64,000 bases of DNA, taken from NCBI GenBank assembly GCA_902786265.1, contig CADACE010000003.1, forward strand, positions 1 through 64,000. The letters are read 5' to 3'. Of the stretch, positions 43,550 to 51,280 are shown piece by piece. How positions within the stretch are numbered: the stretch's first letter is position 1; every line of letters starts with the position of its first letter. The position numbers and the translations under genes were made by a program. This DNA comes from an uncultured Chloroflexota bacterium. Its GTDB lineage: Bacteria; Chloroflexota; Anaerolineae; Anaerolineales; Anaerolineaceae. Below the pieces are notes generated by a model. It made no database searches and was not told the origin of the DNA. It saw only the letters and a program-made list of their open reading frames with translations.

Positions 43550-43915
43550 ATGCTGAACTATCTGAAAAAAGATTATGGATTTACGCTGCTTCTCGCAGTC
43601 CTGCTTCTTTTATCGATCCTCTGTTCCTGTGAAAGAGAAGAACCGCTTTCCGTTGAAGACAGGATCAACGCGGTAGAACCCGCTGAAGACAGAGGGACAT
43701 ATCATGTTACGATCGGAGCCAGAACTTTCCTGTTCACGCCGGAAACGTATTTCGTGGAATCAGGCATCGGATTATTCTCGGGCAGACAGAACGCCGAAAT
43801 TGACAGCGGCATTGTCGGGAAATACTGTCTTGCGGGATGGAGCAAGAATGACAAGACCCGTCTGCTGCTTCTGGATGTATCCTGGTGGCAGCAGCCTGTC
43901 TTCACGGCAGACTGA
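43550..43915 (+). CDS. Small lipoprotein
   Basis: A 121-residue protein with a basic-hydrophobic signal and lipobox-like LCSC near residues 24-27, so probably lipid-anchored. The mature part has a compact beta domain (TYHVTIGARTFLFTPETYFV) ending in a Trp pair. GGGAGGG is upstream of the ATG at 43550. No family recognised. Confidence 0.55.
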   Translation: MLNYLKKDYGFTLLLAVLLLLSILCSCEREEPLSVEDRINAVEPAEDRGTYHVTIGARTFLFTPETYFVESGIGLFSGRQNAEIDSGIVGKYCLAGWSKNDKTRLLLLDVSWWQQPVFTAD

Positions 43916-43954
43916 AGGATCCCATTTAAATATCTCTCATACTGGAGAAAAGCG

Positions 43955-43983
43955 GTTTCAAAAACAGCCGTGACGCCTAAAAT
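43955..43983 (+). promoter_or_regulatory. GTTTCA-N17-TAAAAT promoter
   Basis: GTTTCA (43955-43960) and TAAAAT (43978-43983) are 17 bases apart, 24 bases before the start at 44008. The flanking AAGCGG and GACGCCT words match the promoter at 21899-21927. Confidence 0.55.
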
Positions 43984-44007
43984 ATCCGGACAGGAAGGAG
44001 AATGTAA

Positions 44008-44712
44008 ATGGAAATCAAAAGTCTTGAATACAAACTGAAATACGGCCCGGCCGAATTTCTGCTTGATGCGCTGCCGCCGGGCCTGCTGGTTTTTCTGAAC
44101 GGTAAGGTTATTGAAGCCGGACTTCGCCGGATTCAGCTGACATACGAACCTGTCAGAAAATTCGGTATCTCCCTGGTGATTTCCGCCGGGATCGTCTTCG
44201 GAGCGGTGTTCCTTTATGAGATCATCGAAGCGGTCATCACAGGGAGAAACAGGAAAGTCCGGATGGATCATTTCAGGGACAGTTTCCTGATTTCATTCGG
44301 ATGCCGATTCCATTATTTCCGAAAAAACGATGTAAAGGGCTTCAATTTTGATGAAAAACGCAGGAAGCTGACGGTCATCCTTACGCGATGTCTGGAAAAA
44401 AGACGAGGGATCTATTCATATATCCGGCTGTTCAGGGGAACTGATACGCAGCACGGGGAGAAGTCTGTTTCTGAATACATATCGCCTCTGTCGGCAGGAG
44501 GACCGGATCTGCTCAGATTCGGAGAACCTGACAACAGCCGGAGCTGTTTTTTCAATCCTTTCAGATGGACTGCGGTAACGCGGATCCAGATGATCGAAAA
44601 GGATGCCGACTTCGAATTTTCGATACCCTGCCATGATAAGACAGCTGCAGGGAAAATTATCTCCGAGATCATCGGATACGAAGAGTTCGGAAAGATACTT
44701 GAAGCTTTGTAG
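44008..44712 (+). CDS. Membrane protein of unknown function
   Basis: A 234-residue protein with one strong membrane segment near residues 53-72 (FGISLVISAGIVFGAVFLYE), an N-terminal domain of 50 residues and a basic cytoplasmic C-terminal domain. AAGGAG is upstream. It is followed by a 33-residue single-span peptide gene and parA/parB. I recognise no domain. Confidence 0.5.
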   Translation: MEIKSLEYKLKYGPAEFLLDALPPGLLVFLNGKVIEAGLRRIQLTYEPVRKFGISLVISAGIVFGAVFLYEIIEAVITGRNRKVRMDHFRDSFLISFGCRFHYFRKNDVKGFNFDEKRRKLTVILTRCLEKRRGIYSYIRLFRGTDTQHGEKSVSEYISPLSAGGPDLLRFGEPDNSRSCFFNPFRWTAVTRIQMIEKDADFEFSIPCHDKTAAGKIISEIIGYEEFGKILEAL

Positions 44713-44762
44713 AATATTTGGAAAGGCTGCCATGGACTACAGAATTGAAAGGACGGCATCAA

Positions 44763-44864
44763 ATGGAAAAGAAAAAAGGCTGCGGCTTTGTATCTGTCTG
44801 CTTCATCGTAAGCATCGGTATTGTCTTCGGGCTCACGACATGGATCATGCTTCAGGCCCGTTAG
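44763..44864 (+). CDS. 33-residue single-span membrane peptide
   Basis: A short gene, MEKKKGCGFVSVCFIVSIG followed by more hydrophobic residues and ending LQAR, with a basic N-terminus and one membrane helix. AAAGGA lies 9 bases before the ATG. It ends 19 bases before parA and could be in the same transcript. Function unknown; small membrane peptides of this type occur in T4SS islands. Confidence 0.5.
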   Translation: MEKKKGCGFVSVCFIVSIGIVFGLTTWIMLQAR

Positions 44865-44883
44865 GATGGAAGGAGAGGAAATA

Positions 44884-45642
44884 ATGATACTCGGAATCTG
44901 CTCCAACAAGGGCGGCGTGGGCAAAACCACCGTGTCCACGCTGCTTGCCGCTTATACGGCAAAACACACAGAGAAAAAGATCCTGCTGGTCGACGCGGAT
45001 CACAACAGAGGTTCTTCTTCGGTATTCTTCTCAAACAAAGAACCGGCGGACAGCATCTTCGACGCCTTTCAATGTTATGCAGAGGATCCGTATGATTTCC
45101 TGTCTGTTTCTGGCGCCATGAAGAGAGCCGTTGTGAAAGCGGAAGGGTATGAAAATTTGTTTGTACTCCAGTCATCCCGGAAACTGGCCCAGATCACCGC
45201 TCTCGGTCTGGAAGCCGAAGCGCTGAAGGACATGATCGGGATCGCCCATTTTGACCGGTACTCCCTTGTCATCATCGACTCCGGAACTGTGCCGGTGATC
45301 GTGTCAATGTGTGTAACAGCCTGCGACCGGCTCCTGATCCCGATGATGATGTCCCAGCAGTGTATCGGTCCCACTCGGAACACCATCAACCTGGCCAGAC
45401 GGAAACACACCCGTGTTCTGGGACTGCTTCCGATGGCAGCCGGCAGGTCCAGATGGGACAGGGCGATCCTGGAAAACTGGGAAGAGATCATCCGGGATAC
45501 TTCGGATCTGGGATGGGATCTCGGGCTTATGGAAGGGATTTCGCAGAGCCGGTCCGTGGTCAAGGCAGATCCGGTCTCAGGAACGATTCCACCTATCGCC
45601 CTTCCGACGCTGGAGAAAATCTATGAGGCGCTGGGGCTGTAA
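44884..45642 (+). CDS. ParA-family partition ATPase
   Basis: A 252-residue ParA/Soj-type ATPase. The deviant Walker A NKGGVGKTT is at residues 8-16, and LLVDADHN is Walker A'. LVIIDSGTVPVIV is in the place of Walker B. There is no N-terminal HTH, so it is a type Ib-like/chromosomal-style ParA. GGAGAGG precedes the start, and parB follows by 15 bases. It moves or positions DNA, or here possibly the T4SS. Confidence 0.85.
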   Translation: MILGICSNKGGVGKTTVSTLLAAYTAKHTEKKILLVDADHNRGSSSVFFSNKEPADSIFDAFQCYAEDPYDFLSVSGAMKRAVVKAEGYENLFVLQSSRKLAQITALGLEAEALKDMIGIAHFDRYSLVIIDSGTVPVIVSMCVTACDRLLIPMMMSQQCIGPTRNTINLARRKHTRVLGLLPMAAGRSRWDRAILENWEEIIRDTSDLGWDLGLMEGISQSRSVVKADPVSGTIPPIALPTLEKIYEALGL

Positions 45643-45657
45643 AAAGGAGAAGAAAGC

Positions 45658-46941
45658 ATGGCAAAAACGATTGACAAAACTGAAGTCGCAAGGAAAATGT
45701 TTGATGAAGGGGAACCGGATGACCTCATGATCGAGACTGAACGCAGCCCAAAGCGCGTCACGATCCGTGAGGAATCCAATGTATCCATCATCAAGCGGCG
45801 TTCTCCCGCCCAGTTCATTCCGCTCTCAAGCATTGTGAAGCGAAGCGATGCGCAAGTACGCCTAACGGACTTCGATCCTGAAAAATATCCGGAAGACAGG
45901 TCCCTGCTGGAGAGCATCAGGAACCGCGGGGTGGTCACGCCGGTGATGGTCAAGGAATACCTTGAAGACGATGACGACCTGCTTGCCGACGCCAGATATG
46001 AACTCATCTACGGCCACCGCAGGGTTTCGGCCTGCAAGGTCCTCGGATTCACGACCATACCTGCCTTCATCGTTGATCCCACCGTCAATTCCGTGGAAGT
46101 CACGATGACGGAGAACACCGGTGTGCGCACCCTGAACGCCTATGAGCGGGCAAGGGAATTCGCCAATTATCTTGCCTCGCACGATATTTCCATCAGGGCT
46201 TTCGCCGACAGGAACGGATATCATCATTCCTACGTATCGGAAATGGTCGCCGCCTACCGCAAGGCGCAGGAATGCCCGGACATTGAAGCGCTTTTCAAGG
46301 ACGGCCTGCTGAGATATCAGTTTGTTCCGGCGCTTGCAGACATTTACAGGGAATCCGGGAAAAGGGACCGGGACCTTCTTATCGGTACACTGCCGGAACT
46401 CTCGACGAAGCAGACACGGGAACTGATCGAGTATTACAGGACCGCCGGCAGCGCGGCGGGCTACCTGAATGAATCCGGAAACAATCCTGTTTCAGTTCCT
46501 GCTTCCGATGATCCAGTGCGGGAGGATAAGAAAACCTTGCCTGCCCTGGATGAACTCTGGAATGCCCTTGAGTCGGATAAGGGATATACGGCGAAACAGG
46601 CAGGGACATACGGATGCACGGAAGCGGATGTGAGAAAAGCCGTAAAAATATGCCGGAGCGGGAACGCAGGCCCGGAAGATCTGCGCTGCATGCTGCTTAT
46701 CAGGAAAAACGGGGGGAAGATTTCAGAGAAGACGCTGGATTCACTGCGCCGGGTCTTTGAAGACAGCAATACGCAGAAAGCCGTCTCCCTGTATATCGCC
46801 GCATACGAAAAGCTCGACAGGCAGAAGGCCGCCTGCAGGAAACGGTTCGGTTCAGCTGTACCCGCAGACAGCGAGGAAGCGGAGATCCTTGACAGGCTGC
46901 TGGGAATACGGCCCGAAGACCTCAAAAAGGACAATATGTAA
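45658..46941 (+). CDS. ParB/Spo0J-like partition protein
   Basis: A 427-residue ParB. Residues about 45-150 are the ParB N-terminal domain with the CTP-binding GHRRVSACKVLG motif, and TENTGVRTLNAYERAREF is the second conserved box. An HTH follows near 180-205 (ISIRAFADRNGYHHSYVSEM). The C-terminal 170 residues are helical and longer than in Spo0J. AAAGGAG is at correct spacing. The last six codons and the stop are inside a 49-bp inverted repeat whose second copy is 25 kb away. Confidence 0.85.
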   Translation: MAKTIDKTEVARKMFDEGEPDDLMIETERSPKRVTIREESNVSIIKRRSPAQFIPLSSIVKRSDAQVRLTDFDPEKYPEDRSLLESIRNRGVVTPVMVKEYLEDDDDLLADARYELIYGHRRVSACKVLGFTTIPAFIVDPTVNSVEVTMTENTGVRTLNAYERAREFANYLASHDISIRAFADRNGYHHSYVSEMVAAYRKAQECPDIEALFKDGLLRYQFVPALADIYRESGKRDRDLLIGTLPELSTKQTRELIEYYRTAGSAAGYLNESGNNPVSVPASDDPVREDKKTLPALDELWNALESDKGYTAKQAGTYGCTEADVRKAVKICRSGNAGPEDLRCMLLIRKNGGKISEKTLDSLRRVFEDSNTQKAVSLYIAAYEKLDRQKAACRKRFGSAVPADSEEAEILDRLLGIRPEDLKKDNM

Positions 46942-46969
46942 AAATAACTAGAATAATCTCAAACAGTGT
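46921..46969 (+). repeat. 49-bp inverted repeat, copy 2 (parB 3' end)
   Basis: It begins in the sixth codon before the parB stop and runs 28 bases beyond. Its reverse complement is at 21838-21886 with 48 of 49 bases identical. The non-coding part is AT-rich and contains an imperfect palindrome, AGAATAATCT. Confidence 0.85.
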
Positions 46970-46986
46970 TTGGAAAAGGGAGCGGA

Positions 46987-47307
46987 ATGGACAGGAATAA
47001 TGAACTGGATGTGAGGGATCATCTCCGTGCGCTGGAGCATGAAGAACCCTGGATGGAAGACCTGACCGGGATGATCATTGAGTTTACCGGCTGCGATACA
47101 GCTATCGCCGCGGGCCGTGCCGTTGATCTCTGCGAAGACAGGCGGTTTGGACGGGCGGTCAGCGCAATGACACAGGGTTTTCTCAGGATCTGCCGGGAAC
47201 TGGAGGATGGAAAGAGCATGTCGGAAAACCAGAAGGAAACGATGCGGCAGCTTATGAAGGGTATGCTGGACAGGCTGATGCCGCTGTTTCCTGAAAGTTT
47301 TTTGTAA
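46987..47307 (+). CDS. Small acidic helical protein behind parB
   Basis: A 106-residue cytoplasmic protein, rich in Glu and Met, entirely helical by composition (LRALEHEEPWMEDLTGMIIE). GGGAGCGGA lies just upstream of the ATG at 46987. It is third in the parA-parB transcript and ends at a terminator. Function unknown; a partition accessory role is inference from position. Confidence 0.5.
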   Translation: MDRNNELDVRDHLRALEHEEPWMEDLTGMIIEFTGCDTAIAAGRAVDLCEDRRFGRAVSAMTQGFLRICRELEDGKSMSENQKETMRQLMKGMLDRLMPLFPESFL

Positions 47308-47330
47308 AATTATCACATTACCTACCTTTC

Positions 47331-47376
47331 GGCGGGTCCCGTATCGTCCAGCGGGATCCGCCATTTTTTGTATTCT
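47331..47376 (+). promoter_or_regulatory. Strong terminator fused to a TATTCT promoter element
   Basis: GGCGGGTCCCG (47331-47341) pairs with CGGGATCCGCC (47352-47362, one mismatch), followed by six T (47364-47369), a G and TATTCT at 47371-47376. The next gene starts 39 bases on. This is the clearest case of the terminator-promoter fusion. Confidence 0.7.
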
Positions 47377-47414
47377 TGCTCAAAACCAGATATTGCTTTA
47401 TGGAGGATCTATTT

Positions 47415-48284
47415 ATGAGAAAGCTTTTGTTATCGGCTGTGATTATCCTTGCGTTCCTTGTCCCCGCTTCATGCCTTGGACGGGATTCGGAGTCATTGAC
47501 ACAGGCATCTGATCATGAAGACGGCTGCATTCAGATGTGCGTGTCGAAGTGTCTGGAGGATCTTCGGAAGGAAGCGGACACTGGAACCGGAAAATGCGTG
47601 AACAGCGCGGAATTCATTGAGGATATCACTGTTCCGGACGGGACGGTCATGAGTCCCGGCGAACACTTCCGGAAAGTCTGGCGTCTGAGAAACACAGGGA
47701 CCTGCGTATGGGACCGGTCCTACAGGGTCGTGTCCTCCGGGGATTTCCATATGGGAGGTTCGCAGGTCGCCTACCTGGATAAAAGGACTGAACCGGGAGA
47801 AACAGCGGATATCTCGATGAACCTTACGGCACCCGTCATTTACGGCAGCTTTGAAAGCGAATACCTTCTGGAGGACGGCGATGGAAACCGGTTCGGCATC
47901 ACAGGAACCGCGACGAAAAAGGAGATTCCCTTCTGGCTGAAGCTGACTGTGAACAATCCTTCCGGCTGCTCGATCGTCCGCGTTTCGCCTTACGCAGTCT
48001 GGAGATTCAGCGATTTTGACTCTGTTTTCCGGATCAAGAACAATTCGGATGAGGAATGGAAAGCCGATGAGATTGATGTGCGGATCATCAGCGGGGTGGA
48101 TTACCTGAAATATCCGGACAAGGTCCTGATCGATCTTCCCGAATCCGTAAAGCCCGGGGAGGCCGGAACGATCATATTCGATATGCTAGCGCCTGATTTC
48201 CAGGGCGACAGTGAGATTACGATCCAGCTCTTGAAGGAAAATGAAGTGGTCTGCACCGCGACCAACAAGATCACATTCCTGTAG
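47415..48284 (+). CDS. Secreted protein with NBR1-like Ig domain
   Basis: A 289-residue exported protein with a signal sequence and possible lipobox (FLVPASC) at residues 14-20. After a short Cys-containing helix, residues about 65-180 form an Ig-like domain of the NBR1 FW type: GTVMSPGEHFRKVWRLRNTG, TCVWDRSYRVV and GSFESEYLLEDGDG. A second beta domain closes the protein (INNSDEEW-like, RIKNNSDEEWKADEI). GGAGG is at eight bases. Such domains in bacteria occur on surface proteins and bind polymers or partner proteins. Confidence 0.7.
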   Translation: MRKLLLSAVIILAFLVPASCLGRDSESLTQASDHEDGCIQMCVSKCLEDLRKEADTGTGKCVNSAEFIEDITVPDGTVMSPGEHFRKVWRLRNTGTCVWDRSYRVVSSGDFHMGGSQVAYLDKRTEPGETADISMNLTAPVIYGSFESEYLLEDGDGNRFGITGTATKKEIPFWLKLTVNNPSGCSIVRVSPYAVWRFSDFDSVFRIKNNSDEEWKADEIDVRIISGVDYLKYPDKVLIDLPESVKPGEAGTIIFDMLAPDFQGDSEITIQLLKENEVVCTATNKITFL

Positions 48285-48551
48285 AGAAGAAATTTCGAAA
48301 ATATCTGCGGCAAAGGCTGCATTTCATCTTCAGTTTTTTCGGGGGTGCCGTTGTGGTATCTCCGATTTATTTTTCATTTCCGCTTGTGTTCACGGATTAT
48401 TTCAGGGAAAAATATATTTCGACAGAAAAATATGTTAAGAACTCATGGAAAGACAAACCTGTGTATTGCATTATCGTGCGGGTATAATTCAATTACCAGC
48501 AGACTTCCGGCCATGATGGAGCATTTACCGGCTGACTGAGGAGAAGATATT

Positions 48552-49769
48552 ATGCATAAGAAAATAGTAATAATCATGCTTTTGATCATTTTGCTGACCT
48601 TAGCTGTACATTCTGCATTTGCTGAAGGCTGGGTTTACGGACAGTTTAATACCTGGTATGAAAGAAGCGACGGCAGCAGGCTGTCAAACGGAAAGTATAC
48701 GATCGATGGAGAAGACTATATTTTTGATATCGACGGAAACCGGGTGTTTAACCAATGGACGATGCTCACGGACGGCGAACGCTATTACAGCCTCAGCGAT
48801 GGAAAAGTGGCGAAAAACCAATGGATCAATGATACTTTTTATGTCGACGAGACCGGAGCGATGGTGAGAGACAAATGGTATAACGGAGATTATTTCGATA
48901 TTGATGGGTTCCGTACAGATCCGCAGGGCTCCTCTGCTGATCCGCAGGCCTCTCAAGTTCAGCCGCTGCTTTCTGTTAATTCTGCATTTAATGAGATTGA
49001 GGCGGAAAACTATGATGCAGGTTCCGGAGTTATGGCCGCTGATGAAGGCGGCGGATGCCTTGGATATATCGAAAACGGTGATTACGCGGCTTATTACGGG
49101 CTGGATTTCGGTGACGGTGCTTATACATTTACCGCGAATGCGACATCCCTTCATGACGGAGGGAATATCGAGCTTCATCTTGACAGTTTGACCGGGCCGG
49201 TGATCGGCACCTGCAATATCACCGGAACAGAAAGCTGGGAGGCCTGGCGGGACTTCAGCTGCGATATCGAGCCGACATGGGGTGTGCATGATCTTTATCT
49301 CGTATTCCGTGGAGGGAATGGATATCTTTTCAATATCAATTTCTTTTATTTTACGAGCCCGTATTATAGGGTGACAAAGCCCGTGTTAAAGGTATTCCCT
49401 GCCGGAAGATTCAATGACTGCAGCGGAGTGTTCGGTGAGAACTATGGTGCGAATATCGGATACATTGAAAACGGAGACTGGGTCCTTTACAAAGAGATCG
49501 ACTTCGGGGAAGGCCCCGGTACTGCTGCAGTCAGAGCATCAGCATTGCATGACGGGGGAACAATCGAATTCCGGCTGGACGGTATTGAAGGCAGCCTGAT
49601 CGGATCCTGTCCCGTTACGAATACCGGAGGCTGGGGTTATTACCATGATTTCAGCTGCAGGATCAGCAATGTGTTTGCCAGCAATGATCGGATCCATGAT
49701 CTTTACCTCGTTTTCCGCGGCGGAAGCGGGTACCTCTTTAATATCCAGCTGTTCTGGTTTGAGAAATAG
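48552..49769 (+). CDS. Secreted cell-wall-repeat and CBM6 protein
   Basis: A 405-residue exported protein: signal peptide (residues 4-24, cut near SAFAEG), then about four glucan/choline-binding-type repeats (residues 28-115, FNQWTMLTDGERYYSLSDG), then two CBM6-type modules (about 140-265 and 275-405). Each module has the same signatures: GYIENGDY/W, LHDGGNIELHLD, and HDLYLVFRGGNGYLFN. No catalytic domain. It probably holds to the cell wall by the repeats and binds glycan with the modules. GAGGAGA precedes the start. Confidence 0.75.
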   Translation: MHKKIVIIMLLIILLTLAVHSAFAEGWVYGQFNTWYERSDGSRLSNGKYTIDGEDYIFDIDGNRVFNQWTMLTDGERYYSLSDGKVAKNQWINDTFYVDETGAMVRDKWYNGDYFDIDGFRTDPQGSSADPQASQVQPLLSVNSAFNEIEAENYDAGSGVMAADEGGGCLGYIENGDYAAYYGLDFGDGAYTFTANATSLHDGGNIELHLDSLTGPVIGTCNITGTESWEAWRDFSCDIEPTWGVHDLYLVFRGGNGYLFNINFFYFTSPYYRVTKPVLKVFPAGRFNDCSGVFGENYGANIGYIENGDWVLYKEIDFGEGPGTAAVRASALHDGGTIEFRLDGIEGSLIGSCPVTNTGGWGYYHDFSCRISNVFASNDRIHDLYLVFRGGSGYLFNIQLFWFEK

Positions 49770-49831
49770 ACCGGCAGAAAGGCCGGACTGGGCACAACCT
49801 CGATTTCCTTTTGGATATAGGGAAATAATCC

Positions 49832-49860
49832 AATCCCGCAGGTGTTCTGCGGGATTTTTT
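49832..49860. terminator. Intrinsic terminator
   Basis: AATCCCGCA (49832-49840) pairs with TGCGGGATT (49848-49856 region) followed by six T, after the CBM6 gene and at the end of the convergent PHP gene. Confidence 0.88.
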
Positions 49861-50507
49861 CAAAATACTTTCTTCAGCAGTTTCAGGGAACTGAGCAGTG
49901 ATTGTCCGCTGCCGAAAGGTCTCGCCTTCTTTATGGATTCCCTGAGTTCATCGGCGGTCGAAAAATCCGGAAGCAGCATTCCCGCCCTGCCGACATTCTT
50001 CTGCAGGTGTGCGTCCGATCCGCATATGCCCTGGATTTTCGCCATGGAACAGAATGCGGATGCACAGGCATTGAGTATGCGGAAATTTCTCCCGTTCTGG
50101 ATCTCGACCGCGTCGATACTGTCAGCTATTTTCAGGATGTTTCCCGGAGGGCAGAAGAAATGGAACGGAGCGAAGGGATGCGGGATGAAAACAAACGCGT
50201 TCTGTTCATGCAGCGCGTTCAGCGTGTAAGCGGCGCTTTTTCCTTCGGGAATGGCTTCCTTCATGAAAAGGCCGATGATCTCACCGCGGGCGTCCCAGGT
50301 GATCTCCTCGCCGACGATAATGAAATCCGGATCATTCTCGGCAAGCCTGAGCGCTCCTTTGATCGTGTTATGGTCGGTTACGGCAATTTTTTCCAGTCCT
50401 TTTTCTCTGGCTGCCTTGTACATTTCTTCCGGAGAGGCGGTAACTCTCCTTGAGAAGGATGTATGCACATGAAAATCTGCTTTGATGTATTGAAGTGTTT
50501 CTTCCAT
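49860..50507 (-). CDS. PHP-domain phosphoesterase
   Basis: A 215-residue metal-dependent phosphoesterase of the PHP/YciV type. Motif 1 DFHVHTSFS near residue 11, motif 2 TDHNT near 44, IPHPF near 108 and GSDAH near 162 are all present. Cytoplasmic. In this family the reaction is nucleotide or phosphate-ester hydrolysis. Single gene convergent with the CBM6 gene and divergent from the Hsp20 gene. Confidence 0.85.
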   Translation of the reverse strand: MEETLQYIKADFHVHTSFSRRVTASPEEMYKAAREKGLEKIAVTDHNTIKGALRLAENDPDFIIVGEEITWDARGEIIGLFMKEAIPEGKSAAYTLNALHEQNAFVFIPHPFAPFHFFCPPGNILKIADSIDAVEIQNGRNFRILNACASAFCSMAKIQGICGSDAHLQKNVGRAGMLLPDFSTADELRESIKKARPFGSGQSLLSSLKLLKKVF

Positions 50508-50581
50508 GCGGGCAGGTTACAAATCCGGCCCTGCCCGGGTATGGATGGTCCTTTTATTATGGATAAAGGCTGAACGGCGGG

Positions 50582-50591
50582 TTTGTATAAT
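50582..50591 (+). promoter_or_regulatory. TTTG-TATAAT promoter element
   Basis: GGGTTTG followed by TATAAT at 50586-50591, 24 bases before the Hsp20 start. A variant of the T-tract + G + TATNNT element, with only three T. Confidence 0.5.
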
Positions 50592-50614
50592 TTCGCAGAA
50601 AGGAAACAGAAAAC

Positions 50615-51088
50615 ATGGAAATTACTATTGAAAAAGAAAATGGCGAACCAATGTCTGAAAAGGAAGCTGCGGATCTGCTTCGCTTTATTCGTCACCAGCT
50701 CAAGCCGCTGATTGAAGTTGAAGAAGAGGATTGCCCGTTTGAACCGGACAATTATTCTCATGATATGGAGATTTTTCTCGAGGAGGACGACTCATACGTT
50801 TATGCGGCAGCCCTTTGCCCGGGCATTTCAAAAGACCGGCTCGAGGTGGTGATTGACGGCTGGGATCTGATCATCCGTTCCAAACCGGCTGATCCGGATG
50901 CTGAAAACAATGATGATAGCCGCCGTTTCCCCTGGAAGTTCTTTGAAGACCTTTCCTATGAAGGGGAGACAGAGCTTCCCACTGAAGTCATTGCGGAGCA
51001 GGCGACTGCGGAACTGTCAAACGGCTTGCTGTACATCAAGCTCCCCAAAACAGAAGCGGTAAAGCCGAAGACTGTTGCTGTGAAGTAA
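50615..51088 (+). CDS. Hsp20/alpha-crystallin small heat-shock protein
   Basis: A 157-residue chaperone. The alpha-crystallin domain spans about residues 48-150, with SKDRLEVVIDGWDLIIRSK and a final beta strand GLLYIKLPK. The N-terminal arm is acidic and short. AAAGGAAA lies upstream. It would protect unfolding proteins in the cytoplasm. It lies between secreted genes of the island and has its own promoter and terminator. Confidence 0.82.
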   Translation: MEITIEKENGEPMSEKEAADLLRFIRHQLKPLIEVEEEDCPFEPDNYSHDMEIFLEEDDSYVYAAALCPGISKDRLEVVIDGWDLIIRSKPADPDAENNDDSRRFPWKFFEDLSYEGETELPTEVIAEQATAELSNGLLYIKLPKTEAVKPKTVAVK

Positions 51089-51116
51089 ATAACGGAAAAT
51101 ATTTCTCAGTCATAGT

Positions 51117-51150
51117 AAAAGCGGGCATCCATGTGATGTCCGTTTTTATT
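51117..51150 (+). terminator. Intrinsic terminator of the Hsp20 gene
   Basis: CGGGCATC (51122-51129) pairs with GATGTCCG (51135-51142, one G-T pair), followed by TTTTTATTTT. Confidence 0.8.
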
Positions 51151-51176
51151 TTGCGCCTGTGAACGGGAAGAAGTCT

Positions 51177-51205
51177 GTTTCAGGATGACCGCCGTTTTGT
51201 ATTAT
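51177..51205 (+). promoter_or_regulatory. GTTTCA-N17-TATTAT promoter with T-tract
   Basis: GTTTCA (51177-51182) and TATTAT (51200-51205) are 17 bases apart, and TTTTG directly precedes TATTAT, so this promoter combines both recurring patterns of the island. The start codon at 51281 is 76 bases on. Confidence 0.55.
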
Positions 51206-51280
51206 TTACCTGTACGGATGAACCGTGCCATGGAAACCGGGAATGATCCGGAATTTAGTATCAACTTAGAGGAGGTCCGA

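Noticed and set aside
48285..48551. Possible small gene between the NBR1-like and CBM6 genes
   Set aside because: Readings are open in two frames but lack start signals; better explained as leader and promoter (TATAAT at 48483).
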